A stretch of DNA of 64,000 nt, from contig NZ_CM020866.1 of assembly GCF_009866525.1 (NCBI RefSeq), positions 92,486 to 156,485 on the forward strand, given 5' to 3'. Below, piece after piece: positions 52,935 to 64,000 of this stretch. Numbering within the stretch: the stretch's first letter is position 1; the number at the start of each line of letters is the position of its first letter. The position numbers were made by a program, and so were the translations under genes. The notes beneath the pieces are model-generated. The model worked only from the letters and a program-made list of their open reading frames with translations, had not been told where the DNA came from and did not search any database. This DNA is from Spiroplasma poulsonii (GTDB taxonomy: Bacteria > Bacillota_I > Bacilli_A > Mycoplasmatales > Mycoplasmataceae).

Positions 52935-53050
52935 AATTTGTCCAAAAAACCCTTGCCATTCCAAATTATATTATTAAAATGATGAAAATAATTTGTTAAA
53001 CACAAAAATAATTAATAAATTTTATTATTTTTATTATATACATTAACTAA

Positions 53051-54037
53051 TTAATGAACAAATATTTTTTTAAAATATTGTTTTGATGTAAAATTTTCTA
53101 AACAAGGTCTTATTGTAGTATTTAATATATTTAAAACATTTTTTAATCTACTACGAATATTAATCAAAGGTTCATTTGATCCAAATCATCGCCTTATATC
53201 TCTATTTATTCGTTCAACTAATGCTTTTTGTTTTGGTTTACCAGGGTCACAAAAATAAACTCTTATTTTAAAAGATTTTTCTATTGGTTTTCATTTATAA
53301 AATTCTTTTCCTCTATCTGTCAAAATACAACTAAATTTATTACTGCCAATTTGTCTAATCATTTTCATTAAAACCATTAAAACAATACTTGCTTTTTTAG
53401 TAAATAAAATATCATAAAAAACTATTTTAGATTTCCTATTTACTAAAACTAATAAATGAAAATTACCACAATCAAGAGTATCCATTTCTCAAATTCCACT
53501 AAAACTAAAATCATCACCATAATCATTTAAAAATTGCTTATAATCTCTAATATTAAGCAATACACCACGATTATCATTTTTTTCACCATTTTTTGTTTTT
53601 CGTTTTTTATTTTTAAAATACAAATTATCTTTTGATAAATTAAAATAACCTAATCTAATATATTTATACATTGTTTTAAAACACACACCAAATTTTACAT
53701 TATATTGTAATTCATAAGACATAATAATATTTTGTGGAGAACGACCAAAATTATTATATTCATTAGAAAAATAACTTAATTCTTGTGAATTTAACATTGA
53801 ATATTTACGACATTGTCTTTTATTTTTATCGTGTATTTTTTGTGCTTTTGTAGCATTATAATCATTAATATTATCAAACACATTTAACTCTTGCCAAATA
53901 GTTTTATAATCTCTATTCATTTGTTTAGCAATTTTCCGAATATTAATTGTTCCATTTTTCTTTTTAAACAAGTCATTATCTTTTAATTTTTCTAAATTTA
54001 CTCTTTCATTAATATCTAATCTTTCATATTTTTTCAT
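53051..54037 (-). CDS. IS30-family transposase, intact
   Basis: 328 residues on the minus strand. N-terminal HTH (INIRKIAKQMNRDYKTIWQEL), a linker with GRSPQNIIMSYELQYNV, and the DDE core with EMDTLDCG, CILTDRGKEFYKW, and PKQKALVERINRDIRRWFG. All catalytic residues remain and no frame break is seen. The fragment at 26022-26372 comes from the same or a very close element. Terminal repeats were not resolved. Confidence 0.85.
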
Positions 54038-54107
54038 ATTTTACCCCCTAAAATATGTTATGATTTACATAGAGTAATTATAACATTCTAAATAAGGAGA
54101 TAAGTAT

Positions 54108-54536
54108 ATGAAAAAATGACTAAGTATTTTAGGAGCAATCGGATTAACTACAACAAGTACAACATCATTAATTAGTTGTGAAAAACCAAATAACAATGAA
54201 AACGGGGGAGAAGGTAATAAACCAGAACCACCATATAATCCGCAACAACCACCAGAAAATAGTAGTTGAAAGTTAATCCCATTAGATAAATTAAATAGGA
54301 ATCCAGATAATAAATGATATATTGGAATTGTAAAAAAGAAACAAAATGATAATTTTTCTATTATAAAATTTAATTTTTCAAATAAATCAATTTGAGATAA
54401 TAGTGGAGTACCTTATCATATTATTAATGGTGTATGATATCTTTTTAAATCATATTATTGTTGAGATGGTTTAAATGAACCTCAAACACCTGAAATTGAT
54501 ACAAATACCGGTAAAATTACAGATTGAAAAGAATAA
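54108..54536 (+). CDS. Short lipoprotein, unrecognised
   Basis: 142 residues behind AAGGAG. The signal peptide MKKWLSILGAIGLTTTSTTS is followed by LISC, so Cys24 would be lipidated, and the mature part begins with a Pro/Asn/Glu-rich linker (KPEPPYNPQQPPENSS). A compact C-terminal portion has many Trp and Tyr (DNKWYIGIVKKKQN, NGVWYLFKSYYCWDGL). Eight TGA-Trp codons. Similar lipoproteins occur near phage-derived genes in spiroplasmas; here an apparently phage-derived fragment converges on it. Confidence 0.72.
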
Positions 54537-54558
54537 AAGGACTAACAAGTCCTTTTTA
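54535..54558 (+). terminator. Rho-independent terminator
   Basis: AAAAGGACT / AGTCCTTTT hairpin, starting in the stop codon of the lipoprotein gene; it also covers the end of the converging gene. Confidence 0.8.
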
Positions 54559-55884
54559 TATTAATCTTACAAATTTCATAAATATAATTAATAAGAATAT
54601 ATTTGTTATTGTGTTATATAATGCTGGACTAAATTTTCATACCTCAAATGTTTGACTAAAAAAACTATATATTGTTTGAAAAATCTTACCAACTCCACTT
54701 GCTAATTCATTTACTTGTTTTACACCAGGAATATTATTTACAACTCAAATTGCGGCATTTTTTATATGACACGCTAAATTATATCAACTACAACTTTCAT
54801 ATTGTGCTTGTCATCATTGTCCATCGGGGAATAATCCACCGTTGTTTATTTCTTGTCAGTTGTAAATCCCAAAATTAAAATCATAATAACGATACATATC
54901 ATTTTCTTTTTGCGCTTGTAATTCAAAAACATTATAACCAATTTTTTGTTCTTCAATTTTTTTGTATTTTAAACCATATTTATCTTTTAAAGCGCCTTCA
55001 AAAACATAACCCTCATTTTGATTAATATTATAATTATTTGCAACTGAAAAATCATAATTAAACACATTACCATAATTGGTGTTATAAAATCGATTTTTAA
55101 ATGCTGAATATAATTTAATATCTAACTGATTATATTTATCTGAAAAATAAAAATATCGTGGGTAAATTTTAAAACCATTATTTGCTAATAAACCATATTT
55201 TTTATTATAACCTTGCACATAAGTATTATTTTCTAAATCAAAAATGGTACGTAAATAATCTTTATAAAAGTTTTGCGAAACCGTGAACATACTATTTAAT
55301 AACTTTTCAAATTGACTTTTATTAGTATTAGTTTCATCAATTAAAACATCTCTAAAATTAACTAATTTTAAACCAAAAAAGTTAATTAAAACAGTATCAT
55401 ATTCTAAATTATCAATATATCCACTTTCAATAAAATTACTACGATTTTGAAAAACAGGTACCAAAGCATGGGCAAAAAAGGATTTTAAAAATTTATTAAT
55501 ATCAATTTGACCTTTCATATGCTCAAAAACAATTTTACCAGTATTGGGAGTATTACCTCGATAATAATTATAAGTTTCAGCACTAAAATTAAAAGTATCT
55601 TCTTTTTCTTTTATGAAAGAAAATAAAAAACCTAAATCATCAGTATACCGATAACTATTTGCATTATTACCATCCCAATATTGTTTAAAATGTGTTAATT
55701 CTAAACTACCTGCAACAATATTTTTATTTTCATCAATTGTTAAAATCATCCGATAAATTGATTTTCTAGTTAAAATAACATCAGGTTTTCAATCTAATTT
55801 TTCCATATTATTAATAATTTTAAAATCAAATATTATTCTTTGACTACGGTCGTATAAATTATTTTGGGGTCTTAAATTAATATC
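54556..55884 (-). pseudogene. Phage-like surface/structural protein, probably 5'-truncated
   Basis: On the minus strand a frame is open from 55884 to TAA 54556-54558; the first Met is at 55806 (MEKLDWKPDVILTRKS), but protein-like sequence extends further up to a stop at 55885-55887, so the N-terminus seems lost. The body is rich in Asn, Tyr and Phe with no signal peptide remaining. The last 60 residues contain WVVNNIPGVKQVNELASGVG and a hydrophobic end (ITNIFLLIIFMKFVRLI). A C-terminal membrane anchor after a long extracellular part is reminiscent of minor coat proteins of Spiroplasma plectroviruses, which I infer from layout only. Confidence 0.5.
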
Positions 55885-56027
55885 TTAGAAATTGTGGAAT
55901 AATATACCACTTACTTATTTAGATTGTATTACTTTTAATTTTATTGTCAATATATTTTTCTATTTTTTTAAATTTTTCCACAAAAAAAATACATTTTTAT
56001 TAAAGTTATTTAATTTCTTAGATAAAA

Positions 56028-57371
56028 CTAATAAAAATATAAGTTTTTTTGTAAATTATTATTTACAAAATTATTAACTGAATAATTAAATTTATTTTCT
56101 TCTAACAATTGTTCATTAGTATTAAATAAATTAATTTTATTTTTTAATCCCATCATACTAGCATTTAATTTATTTCTAATAGTTTTTTCACTATAAATAG
56201 CTTTTTTAATTATAGTGCCTTTTCAATAATGAGAAATATCACCTTCAATATCACAACCAATATTATTCCATAGTGTTTGGTTTTCAATTCCTTCTTTATT
56301 ATTTTTAATTAATCTAATAGTTTTATTCAAAAAAATTAATTTAGCATCGCTTATAAAAGATTTACTATCTTCTAAACACTGTAATAATCCCTCATATTTA
56401 CCATTATAAAAATTATCAACTGCTTTATGATATATTTCTCTATTTTCTTTGTTTTTACTTTGATGTGGATATAGTTTTTTAAATCTACTTGTAAGATGAA
56501 ATTTATCTATTGTATAGTGAATTTTATTTTTAGGAAAATATTGACGCATAAAATTTTTAGTATTTTTAATCCATAATGCACCATCACCTAAAATCATAAT
56601 TTCAATATTAGGTGTCAATTTGAAATGAGTTTCAATTAAAGTAAATAATTTTATAAGAACTGGTTTTAAATTTGCTTCTTTTTTAAGATAATCTGGAATA
56701 TTATCCATTTCAAAAACACCTAATTTATTTGCGATTACAGGTCTTTTTACAGTATATTTTTCTTCATCATACCCAGTATGTACAGTACATGCTATCGTAT
56801 GTTTTTTTATCTTTTTTCTTCCTTGCTTTGTTGAATCTAACATTTTCAAATAAGTCCCATCCATTTGAATATATAAAGTGTGTGGAATATCTATTTTTTT
56901 ATTACTTTTATTAAAGTAATATTCTTCGTCAGTTTTTGCATTTTTCATAATATTAGATACTGTCATTAAACTAATTTTTACATGCTCCATAGTATCTAAA
57001 ATATCTTTATATCTTTTGTTCTCAGTAATAAATGATAATATTTTTTCTTTAACAGAATTATCTATTCTTTGTCATTTTTCAATTCCTAAAAGTTTATCCA
57101 AAGGAAAAATATATTCTTCTTTACCTGTTTCTGGATTAATTTTATAATATCTTCTTCTTTTAAAAGTTATTTTTCCATTTAAAATTACTAATGTTCTTTC
57201 AATTTTATCTTTTACTTTATAATATTTAAATTCTTTTAAAGTTTTATCAATTTTGTAATTTTTAAAAATTCATTCATCATAATCTTCTGAACTTTGTTGA
57301 ATAATTTCAATACTCTGTATATATAATAAATTAATAAAATTATTAAAAAAATTGTTATCAACATTCATCAT
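56028..57371 (-). CDS. ISLre2-family (UPF0236) transposase
   Basis: 447 residues on the minus strand. The family signatures are visible: FKRRRYYKINPETGKEEYIFPLDKLLG, YIQMDGTYLK, IEIMILGDGALWIKNT (GDGAxWI) and IHYTIDKFHLTSRFKKL (D-x-FHL). The C-terminal part includes NNIGCDIEGDISHYWKGT. The acidic residues and length fit active members. Two consecutive ATGs (57371 and 57368) begin the frame behind a GAAAGAGGG site. Terminal repeats were not resolved. Confidence 0.85.
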
Positions 57372-57452
57372 TTTTTACCCTCTTTCCTTAGTTCTACACA
57401 TTAACACAAAAATAATAAAAATGCAAAAAAAGATATTATTTTTTATTTATTA

Positions 57453-57525
57453 TGTTATAATTTAAGTGTTAATTATTAGCAAATTAATTTAACTGAAAAA
57501 AGTAAAGTAATTTACTTTTTTTTAT
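57453..57525 (+). promoter_or_regulatory. Extended -10 promoter and attenuator-like hairpin before the phage genes
   Basis: TGTTATAAT (57453-57461) is a perfect extended -10. Some 35 bases later AAAAAGTAAA / TTTACTTTTT with a T run forms a terminator-like hairpin, and AAGAAC / AGTTCTT makes another near 57558. Transcription from here could be attenuated before it reaches the terminase genes at 57624. Confidence 0.45.
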
Positions 57526-57623
57526 TTTGATGTAAAATATAGATAATAAAAAAAAAGAACCCTGTTAAGTTCTTCTGTACATGTTTTTCTCTACTTATAT
57601 TTAACCATATAAAAGGAGTAAAA

Positions 57624-58022
57624 ATGAAAGAATTTAATCCAAAAACAGCAAGTTTGGCGACTTTTTATCGTAAAATAGAGCAATTTTGAGAAAATAAATC
57701 ACCTAATAAACCATATACTTTGAATGATTTAACCAATGAATTCAATCTTTCTCGCAAGTGAAGATATGATACTTATGCGAGCGAAAAGATAGTTCCTTTG
57801 CTTGAAAAACAAGTTGATAGAATTGAAAGTGAAATAATTAATTTTATGATGAAATCACCTGATGGTGCTAAATTATATTGACAACGAGCATTTAATTATA
57901 AATATTCACTGCAAGAAAAACAGTTAGAACAAGAATTAAACTTAAATAATCAACAGCCAATAATTGTTAATTTACAAACGGATATTAGAGATATTAAAAA
58001 AGAAAGTGATAATAATGCTTAA
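57624..58022 (+). CDS. Putative phage terminase small subunit
   Basis: 132 residues behind AAGGAG. The N-terminal half is helical and HTH-like (YTLNDLTNEFNLSRKWRYDTY). The rest is charged helix with a linker. Sequence identity to TerS families is not visible by eye; the call rests on position, size and the eight-base overlap with the large terminase gene. TerS recognises the packaging site on phage DNA. Confidence 0.65.
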
Positions 58023-59475
58023 TCATTTTACTTATTTGTTAGAAACACCTTATTGGTTATTACAAAATAGTAATGTTGGTAATAAATATCCCTTTGCAAA
58101 GAAATATGAGTTAGTTAATGAAATTAATCAAATTGGGACACGATATAGTGGTAAGACTATTTCAAATATTAAAATGTTTGGTGAATTATTAAAAATTAGT
58201 TTATTGATTAAAGAACCAATTTGTATCATTGCTAGTATGTATTGGAGTAAAGATTTAAAAGATAGTGTATTTCAAAATATATGAAATATGTTAGATGAAA
58301 ATAATATTCCTTATACTATTAATTTATCTAATTTTACTTTTACTTTATCAAATGGGAGCAAAATATATTGTAAAGGTTTACATTCACCAAGTCGGAAAGA
58401 AAAATTAAAAGCTTTTGCTGATTTGAATAAATATAAATTAGTTATTGATTGAAGAGAAGAATGTGACCAATTTCAACAAAAAGATTTAAGTGATTTAGAG
58501 TTTGCTATTCGTGGTTATCAAAATAAAATAACAATTAATACATGTAATCCTGAGAGTTTAAAAAGATATATTGTTGGTTATTGTAATGAATTAATGCCTT
58601 TTGATGAACAAATAATGCGTAGTAAATATGAACAAATTAAATATATTGAAAAATGAAATATGAAGATTATTATTCATTATTCTAGTTGAAGACTTAATTA
58701 CGAATTACCACAAGATAAAGTTAATGAACAATTAAGATTAGAACAATTAGATATTGAAAGAGCAAGAGTATGAAGTTGAGGATTGCCCGGTAATACTAGT
58801 GGTTCAATCTTTGCAAGATATATTGATATTATGCAAGCAACAGATATTATTCAACCAACGAAATTATTAGGTGGTGTTGATTTAGCAAACTCTACTAGTC
58901 CCAAAGGACATACAACAGCAGCGAGTTTTTGAATATATAATTCATTTGATAAAAAAGCATATAAAGTAGCAGAATATACACACTCAAATGCTACTCAACA
59001 ATTTAAAGGACCATTAGAACAAGTAAAAGATATTTTAGAATTTTACAACAATCAATTAAATCAATATTTTCATTTAATTCAGCAAGGTATATCAATTAAT
59101 GTTGATGATAGTGCCTATGCAACATTAGAAAGTTTAAATAGAGAAAAATATAATTATACTTTTGGTCAATACATGAATTTTAAACCAGCACAAAAGCAGA
59201 AGTTTAAAATAAAGCATCGTATTGAGGCAATTACAATGTTAATTAATACTAATCAATTAAAATGATTATGAGAAAAATGTCCTGTAAGTAAAACCCAATA
59301 TGAATTAATTCAATGAGAAGATAAACCAGATGCCAGAGAAGAACGAATGTTAGATTTATATGATGATACATTTGATAGTGATTTTTATGCTTTACACTTT
59401 GAATTAGTACCAATGGTTAAACATAATAGTTCAGCAGATTATAAATTATGACAACAAAGGGAGTGATTAACTTAA
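58015..59475 (+). CDS. Phage terminase large subunit
   Basis: A 486-residue DNA-packaging motor. Walker A is GTRYSGKTISNIK, Walker B KLVIDWREECDQF, motif III TINTCNP. The nuclease domain starts LLGGVDLANSTSP with its first Asp, then INVDDSAYATLE and KHRIEAITMLI. The layout resembles the PBSX/SPP1 type of tailed phages. Both ATPase and nuclease residues appear intact. It overlaps TerS by eight bases. TerL shows a tailed double-stranded DNA phage, not one of the filamentous plectroviruses common in this genus. Confidence 0.85.
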
Positions 59476-59753
59476 TGAAAAAAGATATTTATGTAATACA
59501 TGATGAGCGTGTAATAAATGCAAAAAGACCTTATATGTCTGTTTGTGGACAAGTTAAAAAAAGACTTTGTAAAGAATTAAAAAAAGATAATATCGCAATA
59601 TGTAAATTAAATTTATATAACGAATATATTAAGAAATATCAAAAAGTTAAAGTATGTGTACAAGTTTTAGCAAATGAACCAAATTTATTAACAGTAAATA
59701 TTATTAATTATGCACTTATTTTAAAATTAAAGGAGAAAAATAATAATGAATAA
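59475..59753 (+). CDS. Small phage protein, unrecognised
   Basis: 92 residues, ATG sharing one base with the terminase TAA. Basic (MKKDIYVIHDERVINAKRPY) with a Cys-rich middle (SVCGQVKKRLCKELKK). No known family. It overlaps the portal gene start by eight bases, so the genes are tightly packed as usual in phage modules. Confidence 0.65.
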   Translation: MKKDIYVIHDERVINAKRPYMSVCGQVKKRLCKELKKDNIAICKLNLYNEYIKKYQKVKVCVQVLANEPNLLTVNIINYALILKLKEKNNNE

Positions 59754-61137
59754 TACTTTCCCTAGTTTACCAAATTTAAATGATATTAATAGTGTTTTAA
59801 AATTTTATAATTATGATTGAACTATTAATTTAGCAAATATTATTGCTCGTCATCAAATGCGATTAGTAAATGGTAAAGATATTTTATTTAAATCTCATCG
59901 TAAAGACATTTTAGAAAAATTAAACTGATGATATGAAACTTATAAAATAAAAGAAAAATTAGATAAAAATGAATTAACAGCAAGTTTAATGGGTAAAACA
60001 ATCTTTGGTTTATTAGAGACTAATGACGGCAATATTGATTTATGAATTAACCCTTTTAACTTTACATCACGAGTAAGTAAAATAAATGAAATTGAACAAG
60101 GTGCTGATATTTGATTAAATTATCATCAAAGTGATAGTGGATTTATATTAAATTTAATTTGTACCAAAGATAAAATAGTTATTAAAGGTTGACCAAAAAA
60201 TAATGAAGTAGTTGTTGGACAAAGTAAAACACAAATTAAAGATGATGTTAGACCTGTTTTAGTACAAGAATTTAAAAACAAATTAGGTATTGTCCCTTTT
60301 TGAGAAATGATTAATGAACCTAATCCATTATTTTTATCAACTTCAACAACATTAAACCCTTGACCTACTATGACAAATTGTTATAAATTACAATTTGATT
60401 TAGAAGATAGTTTTAATATTAAATCAAAAGAAAGATGAGCAAATCGTACGCATTGATATGGAATATTAGATGATGATTTAATGACTGCTTATAACAAAGG
60501 CAATAAAAAAGTATTGCAAGATGTATTTGATGATATTTTTATTCAATCAGGTCAATCAGCCGTAGATGGTCAATTATCACAATCTTTACAAGTGGTACAA
60601 GGTACACCAACCTTAGAAACATATACCGAAGACCAAAAATCAATTATTGAACAAGTATACTTAGCATGTCATTTTTCTAGTCCTTTTGGTGATAAATCAG
60701 ATAATGACCAAAATAAAACACAATCTTTATTAACTAAAACCAAAGATTTAGAAAAACAAGCATATTTACAAGCATATCGTAAACAATATTATACAAAGAT
60801 GTTTGATACTGTTTTAAAATATTATGGTTTATGAGATGGTGTTGGTGAACGACCTTATGGTTTTGATTTTGTTAGTGCTAGTTTAGTTGACCAAATGCGA
60901 CAAAATGAATTAATTACTGCTAGATTAGATAATGGCACAATGGAACCAATAAGAGCAATTACTGAATATGATAATATTGATGAATTAGAAGCAAACAAAT
61001 ATTTTGAAAAAATAGAAAAATGACAAGATAAAATGCAAACCAAAGAAATTGAACATAATAATAAATTACTAGAATATGATGAAACTGGTAATAATCAAAA
61101 TGCCTTACAAGGTAGAACAGAAATTAAGGAGAATTAA
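59746..61137 (+). CDS. Phage portal-like protein
   Basis: 463 residues behind AAGGAG. The position directly after terminase and the portal-like body support the call: N-terminal helices with NIIARHQMRLVNGKDILFK, a beta region, then the long C-terminal helices (QSLLTKTKDLEKQAYLQAYRKQYYTKMFDTVLKYYG) and an acidic C-terminal coil. The portal ring is the site where DNA enters the head. No clear family motif; the portal role is inferred from synteny and size. Confidence 0.68.
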
Positions 61138-61140
61138 CAA

Positions 61141-64000
61141 ATGAGTAGAATTAATCCCGGAGTTATCGAAGAATTAAGAAGACAAGCCCACGATACTTTA
61201 ATAGATATCAGAGAAAACATAAAAGACAATCGTCATTGAATGGTATTTCCTTTTAATGTTTATAGTTCATATATCCCTGATACTGAAACAGGATGAAAAC
61301 CTAATAATGCAAAACCAAGTGATTATGGTAGTTATTCACGCATATTTGATAATATGGAAAGTACTATTGCTCAATGACAAAATAGTTTAAAAATAGTACA
61401 AAAATATAAAGGTGAAGAAATTAATATATTAACGATTGATGATTTTAATAAACAGCCAATTAATTCAACTATATGAGCCAATAATGAAACACCATTTGCT
61501 ATAAAATTAAAAGATGAAAATAATAATGTTTATTGAAAATTAATTGATGGTGAAAATATTTATGATATTAATAGAATGCTAGAATACTTAAAGCAATATA
61601 AATTAAGTTATTTTATGAATAATGATAATAAAGCAGATAATTTTTATACTAAAGAAGTTAAGGTTGGGAAATATTGAGATGCTTATATGATTGATGATAG
61701 AAGTTCAATTCAATTTGGTGAAGCTAAATTTGAACAAGTATTTACTCAACAATCAACTGAAAGACAATATACTTTATTAATTTTAGATGAAGATGTCAAT
61801 AAATTAAATATTAATGATTATTATAATTTTTATACTGTATTTAATGACCGTGGTTTAAATATTGGTGGGGGTAATATTAATTCTGCACCACAAGATAGAC
61901 AATGATTATATCCATCTAATGTTATTAATTATTATTCACCTTATGATGGTAGTTTTTTATGACAAGAAATTACATTTTCAAGTATTAATGACAAAATTAG
62001 TAATAGTGGTTTATCAGTAAGACAATTTATACAAACAAGTGCCCCAGGTGAAGGTTATTGTTTTCCTAAAATAACTTATGATGAAAAACTAAATAAAGGT
62101 ATTGTTGAATTAGATGAAGTTTTATTAAAAGACCCGGGGGTTAGAGCAATGGCAGTTAAATTTTATGGTAATCCTATCTTTTTTGATATGCCTGTAATTG
62201 GTCGGCCAATTATTAAAGGTCAATTTAATAAAAAAGTTATGAATTCAAGAGATTTATTAATGTATAACATGTATCCTTGTCCACCCGACAAAGTTAATAA
62301 TTATGCATCACCAGAAGTAAGCTGATATAACATTCAAGGTATTCAACCAACAATGATAACTGGTTATGAAGATTGAAAAAAAGATATGGAAAGTAGATAT
62401 GATTTTTGAAAACAGAAAAATAGTGAGGGCATTGTTATAACCGACCCCACTACTACATCAGCAACTAATTCTAGTGTTGGTAGAAATATTCATAAAGAAG
62501 ATAAAAACTCTAAATTTTATTGATCTAAAGATTGAAAAATAACACCACCAAACAAAATAAAAGTAAATGGCGGTAATGTTGATAATATTATTAGTACTCA
62601 AGCATCATCATATTTTAGAAGAAAAGATGAATTTGGTAATACAGTAGGTCAAGTTCAAATTGAATATAGCAAAATGGGTTCATGTAATGTTTGAGATATT
62701 TTAAATATGAATAATTTTATTAATCGCCAAGTTACCGTATTACCTTTAAACTATACTCAAAAATTAGTATTTAATCCTTTTACGATACCGGGCGGTGTTG
62801 GTAAATTCTTAAACTTTATTTCCTTTGGTATTCCATGAGGATGAGTAATTAACAAAAATGAAAAATCATGACCTAATTTTCAATGATTAAATGGCTTTAT
62901 GAGTGCTAATATTTATAGTTTTTATAATGATGCATTTTGATCTGAAAATTCAAAAGGTAAGGGTTATTTACCCTTTGAAATATTTAGAGAACAAGGAAAC
63001 GACAAAGTTGGTGCTATATTTGGTGCAAATGCTACTAGTTTTAGTTTTACTACTTTATTAACTGATAAATTAAAAGGTCCTGTTTTAACTAAAGATGGTA
63101 AACCAACAAGTGAATTAATTTATTCAACTTATAATTTAAAACAATTAAATCAAAAAACTAACCAAGTTTATTTAATTAATGAATTAGTAAGAGCAGTAGA
63201 TTTACAAACACCAGTTAGTGATAGTGAAAAAGATAATAATTGCGAATTTTTACAAACACCTGATGGAACAAATTGTAGCTATATTATTGATATGTTTTCA
63301 ATCCAAGCATTATATAAAGGTAATTTTGAAATTATCTTTTATGCTGATAACCCATATACTAACAATGAAGAAGATTACTTAAAATTATCAGTATGAAGTT
63401 TTCGTGGAAAAACAAAAAGTACATTAAATAATTATTTACGCGATATGACAACTAATTATAAAACTAGTTTCTTATTACCACATGACTATGAAATACCAAC
63501 ATTTAATTACCCAGAATATGTCTTGCCACCAGTACCATATAACTATAAACCTTATACAAAAGATATCTGAGATGCTAAAACAGGACAAGCATTAAAAACT
63601 AAAATTACAGCACCACCACAATGTAAACACTCAAATAATCCTAAAAGTTTTATTAATTTATTTGATAATACAACAGAATATAAAGGATATTATGAAATAG
63701 AAATTGATTTAAGACAAATTGACCCAACAATTCAAAGTATAAGTAAATTTCAAGATTCTTATAAAACAATTGAAATAAGTAATCTTGACAATTTACAAGT
63801 TAGTTGTATTGAACCTGATATAAAACATTTTATTCGTGATAGAAATGTTAATATTTTTAGGAGGTTATTCTACTTGTGAATATAATTTTGGACCACTATC
63901 TGATGCAACTTTACACAAAAAAGGATTGCCACAAAAAGATAATGTTAATTTTGAAAGTACAAAAACTTTGTATACAGAGAATATAAAAGTAAATGATACT
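61141..64000 (+). CDS. Large phage structural protein, 3' end cut and possibly frameshifted
   Basis: Starts ATG at 61141, three bases after the portal stop. About 910 residues read to a TAA at 63883-63885, rich in Tyr, Asn and aromatic residues (WMVFPFNVYSSYIPDTETGW, FGIPWGWVINKNEKSWPNF), with beta-rich character. At ~63855 (NVNIF then R) the protein goes out of frame, and the frame beginning LGGYSTCEYNFGPLSD is open to the window edge; one missing T in TTTTT would join them. Its place and content suggest a tail or capsid-fibre component; short-tailed spiroplasma phages have been described by microscopy. It has no recognised domain. Confidence 0.6.

Larger units (their letters stand above)
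51754..52953 (+). mobile_element. IS3-family element (IS150-like)
   Basis: Imperfect terminal repeats share GGGTT, TTGGACAA and ATGT-GAG: the left reads GGGTTAAG...TTGGACAA and the right, inverted, GGGTTTTTTGGACAAA. The element holds a two-frame transposase. The outer limits are approximate within a few bases, and no target duplication was resolved. Confidence 0.72.

Noticed and set aside
1..64000. CRISPR arrays, rRNA or tRNA genes, replication origin
   Set aside because: No regularly spaced repeats, no T-arm plus acceptor pairing other than tmRNA, no rRNA motifs and no dnaA-box cluster were found by eye.

Overview
The window is a piece of a Spiroplasma chromosome, probably of the citri clade. 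The sequence is very AT-rich, and TGA is read as tryptophan throughout: real genes only become full length when TGA is read through (prfA, glyA, ung, rplM, trmB). The tmRNA tag is of the Spiroplasma type, and the IS families and lipoprotein signal peptides also fit. The species cannot be fixed from sequence alone. CDS coordinates below use translation table 4.

Layout. 1-2.2 kb: two unrecognised proteins, then acpP and a Fur-family regulator. 2.4-7.3 kb: an IS30-family pseudogene, two copies of a 1,065-bp IS5-like element and a membrane-protein pseudogene split by one of them. 7.3-16.1 kb: core genes: ssrA (tmRNA), a membrane protein with degenerate GGDEF/EAL domains overlapping trmB, a YigZ-family gene, a dead lipoprotein, ung, an ECF S component beside glyA, and rplM-rpsI. 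16.2-23.5 kb: a tight three-gene operon headed by a UPF1-like SF1 helicase and followed by two unrecognised proteins. 23.6-31 kb: a membrane protein, two more IS copies, a 5'-deleted YhgE/Pip gene and an intact paralogue. 31-35.1 kb: a DAACS symporter, an NADH-oxidase-type flavoprotein, a nitroreductase and rpmE. 35.2-37.9 kb: a cobalamin riboswitch before a DUF4430 (intrinsic-factor-like) secreted protein and a lipoprotein, both broken here. 38-46.3 kb: an ATPase-like ABC protein without a Walker A motif, a DHH phosphoesterase, tdk, prfA-prmC, a polytopic membrane protein and tsaC. 46.4-50.3 kb: a KAP-like protein and a 949-residue membrane protein with an acidic tail. 50.4-51.7 kb: a short strong-promoter transcript, a structured leader and an S1-domain protein. 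51.7-57.4 kb: IS3, IS30 and ISLre2 elements, a lipoprotein and a phage-like fragment. 57.4-64 kb: the packaging and structural module of a tailed phage (TerS, TerL, portal, a large structural protein) running off the end.

The most interesting item is the cobalamin riboswitch. All core elements and a plausible L5/L13 kissing loop can be read, and it sits directly upstream of a DUF4430 domain, a family related to the C-terminal domain of vitamin B12 intrinsic factor. This suggests a B12-binding surface system in a wall-less bacterium, which has decayed in this genome. Next are the helicase operon, the ATPase-dead ABC protein, the degenerate cyclic-di-GMP protein and the tailed-phage module. Several genes are broken by single-base changes in homopolymers, so sequencing error should be excluded before calling them dead.
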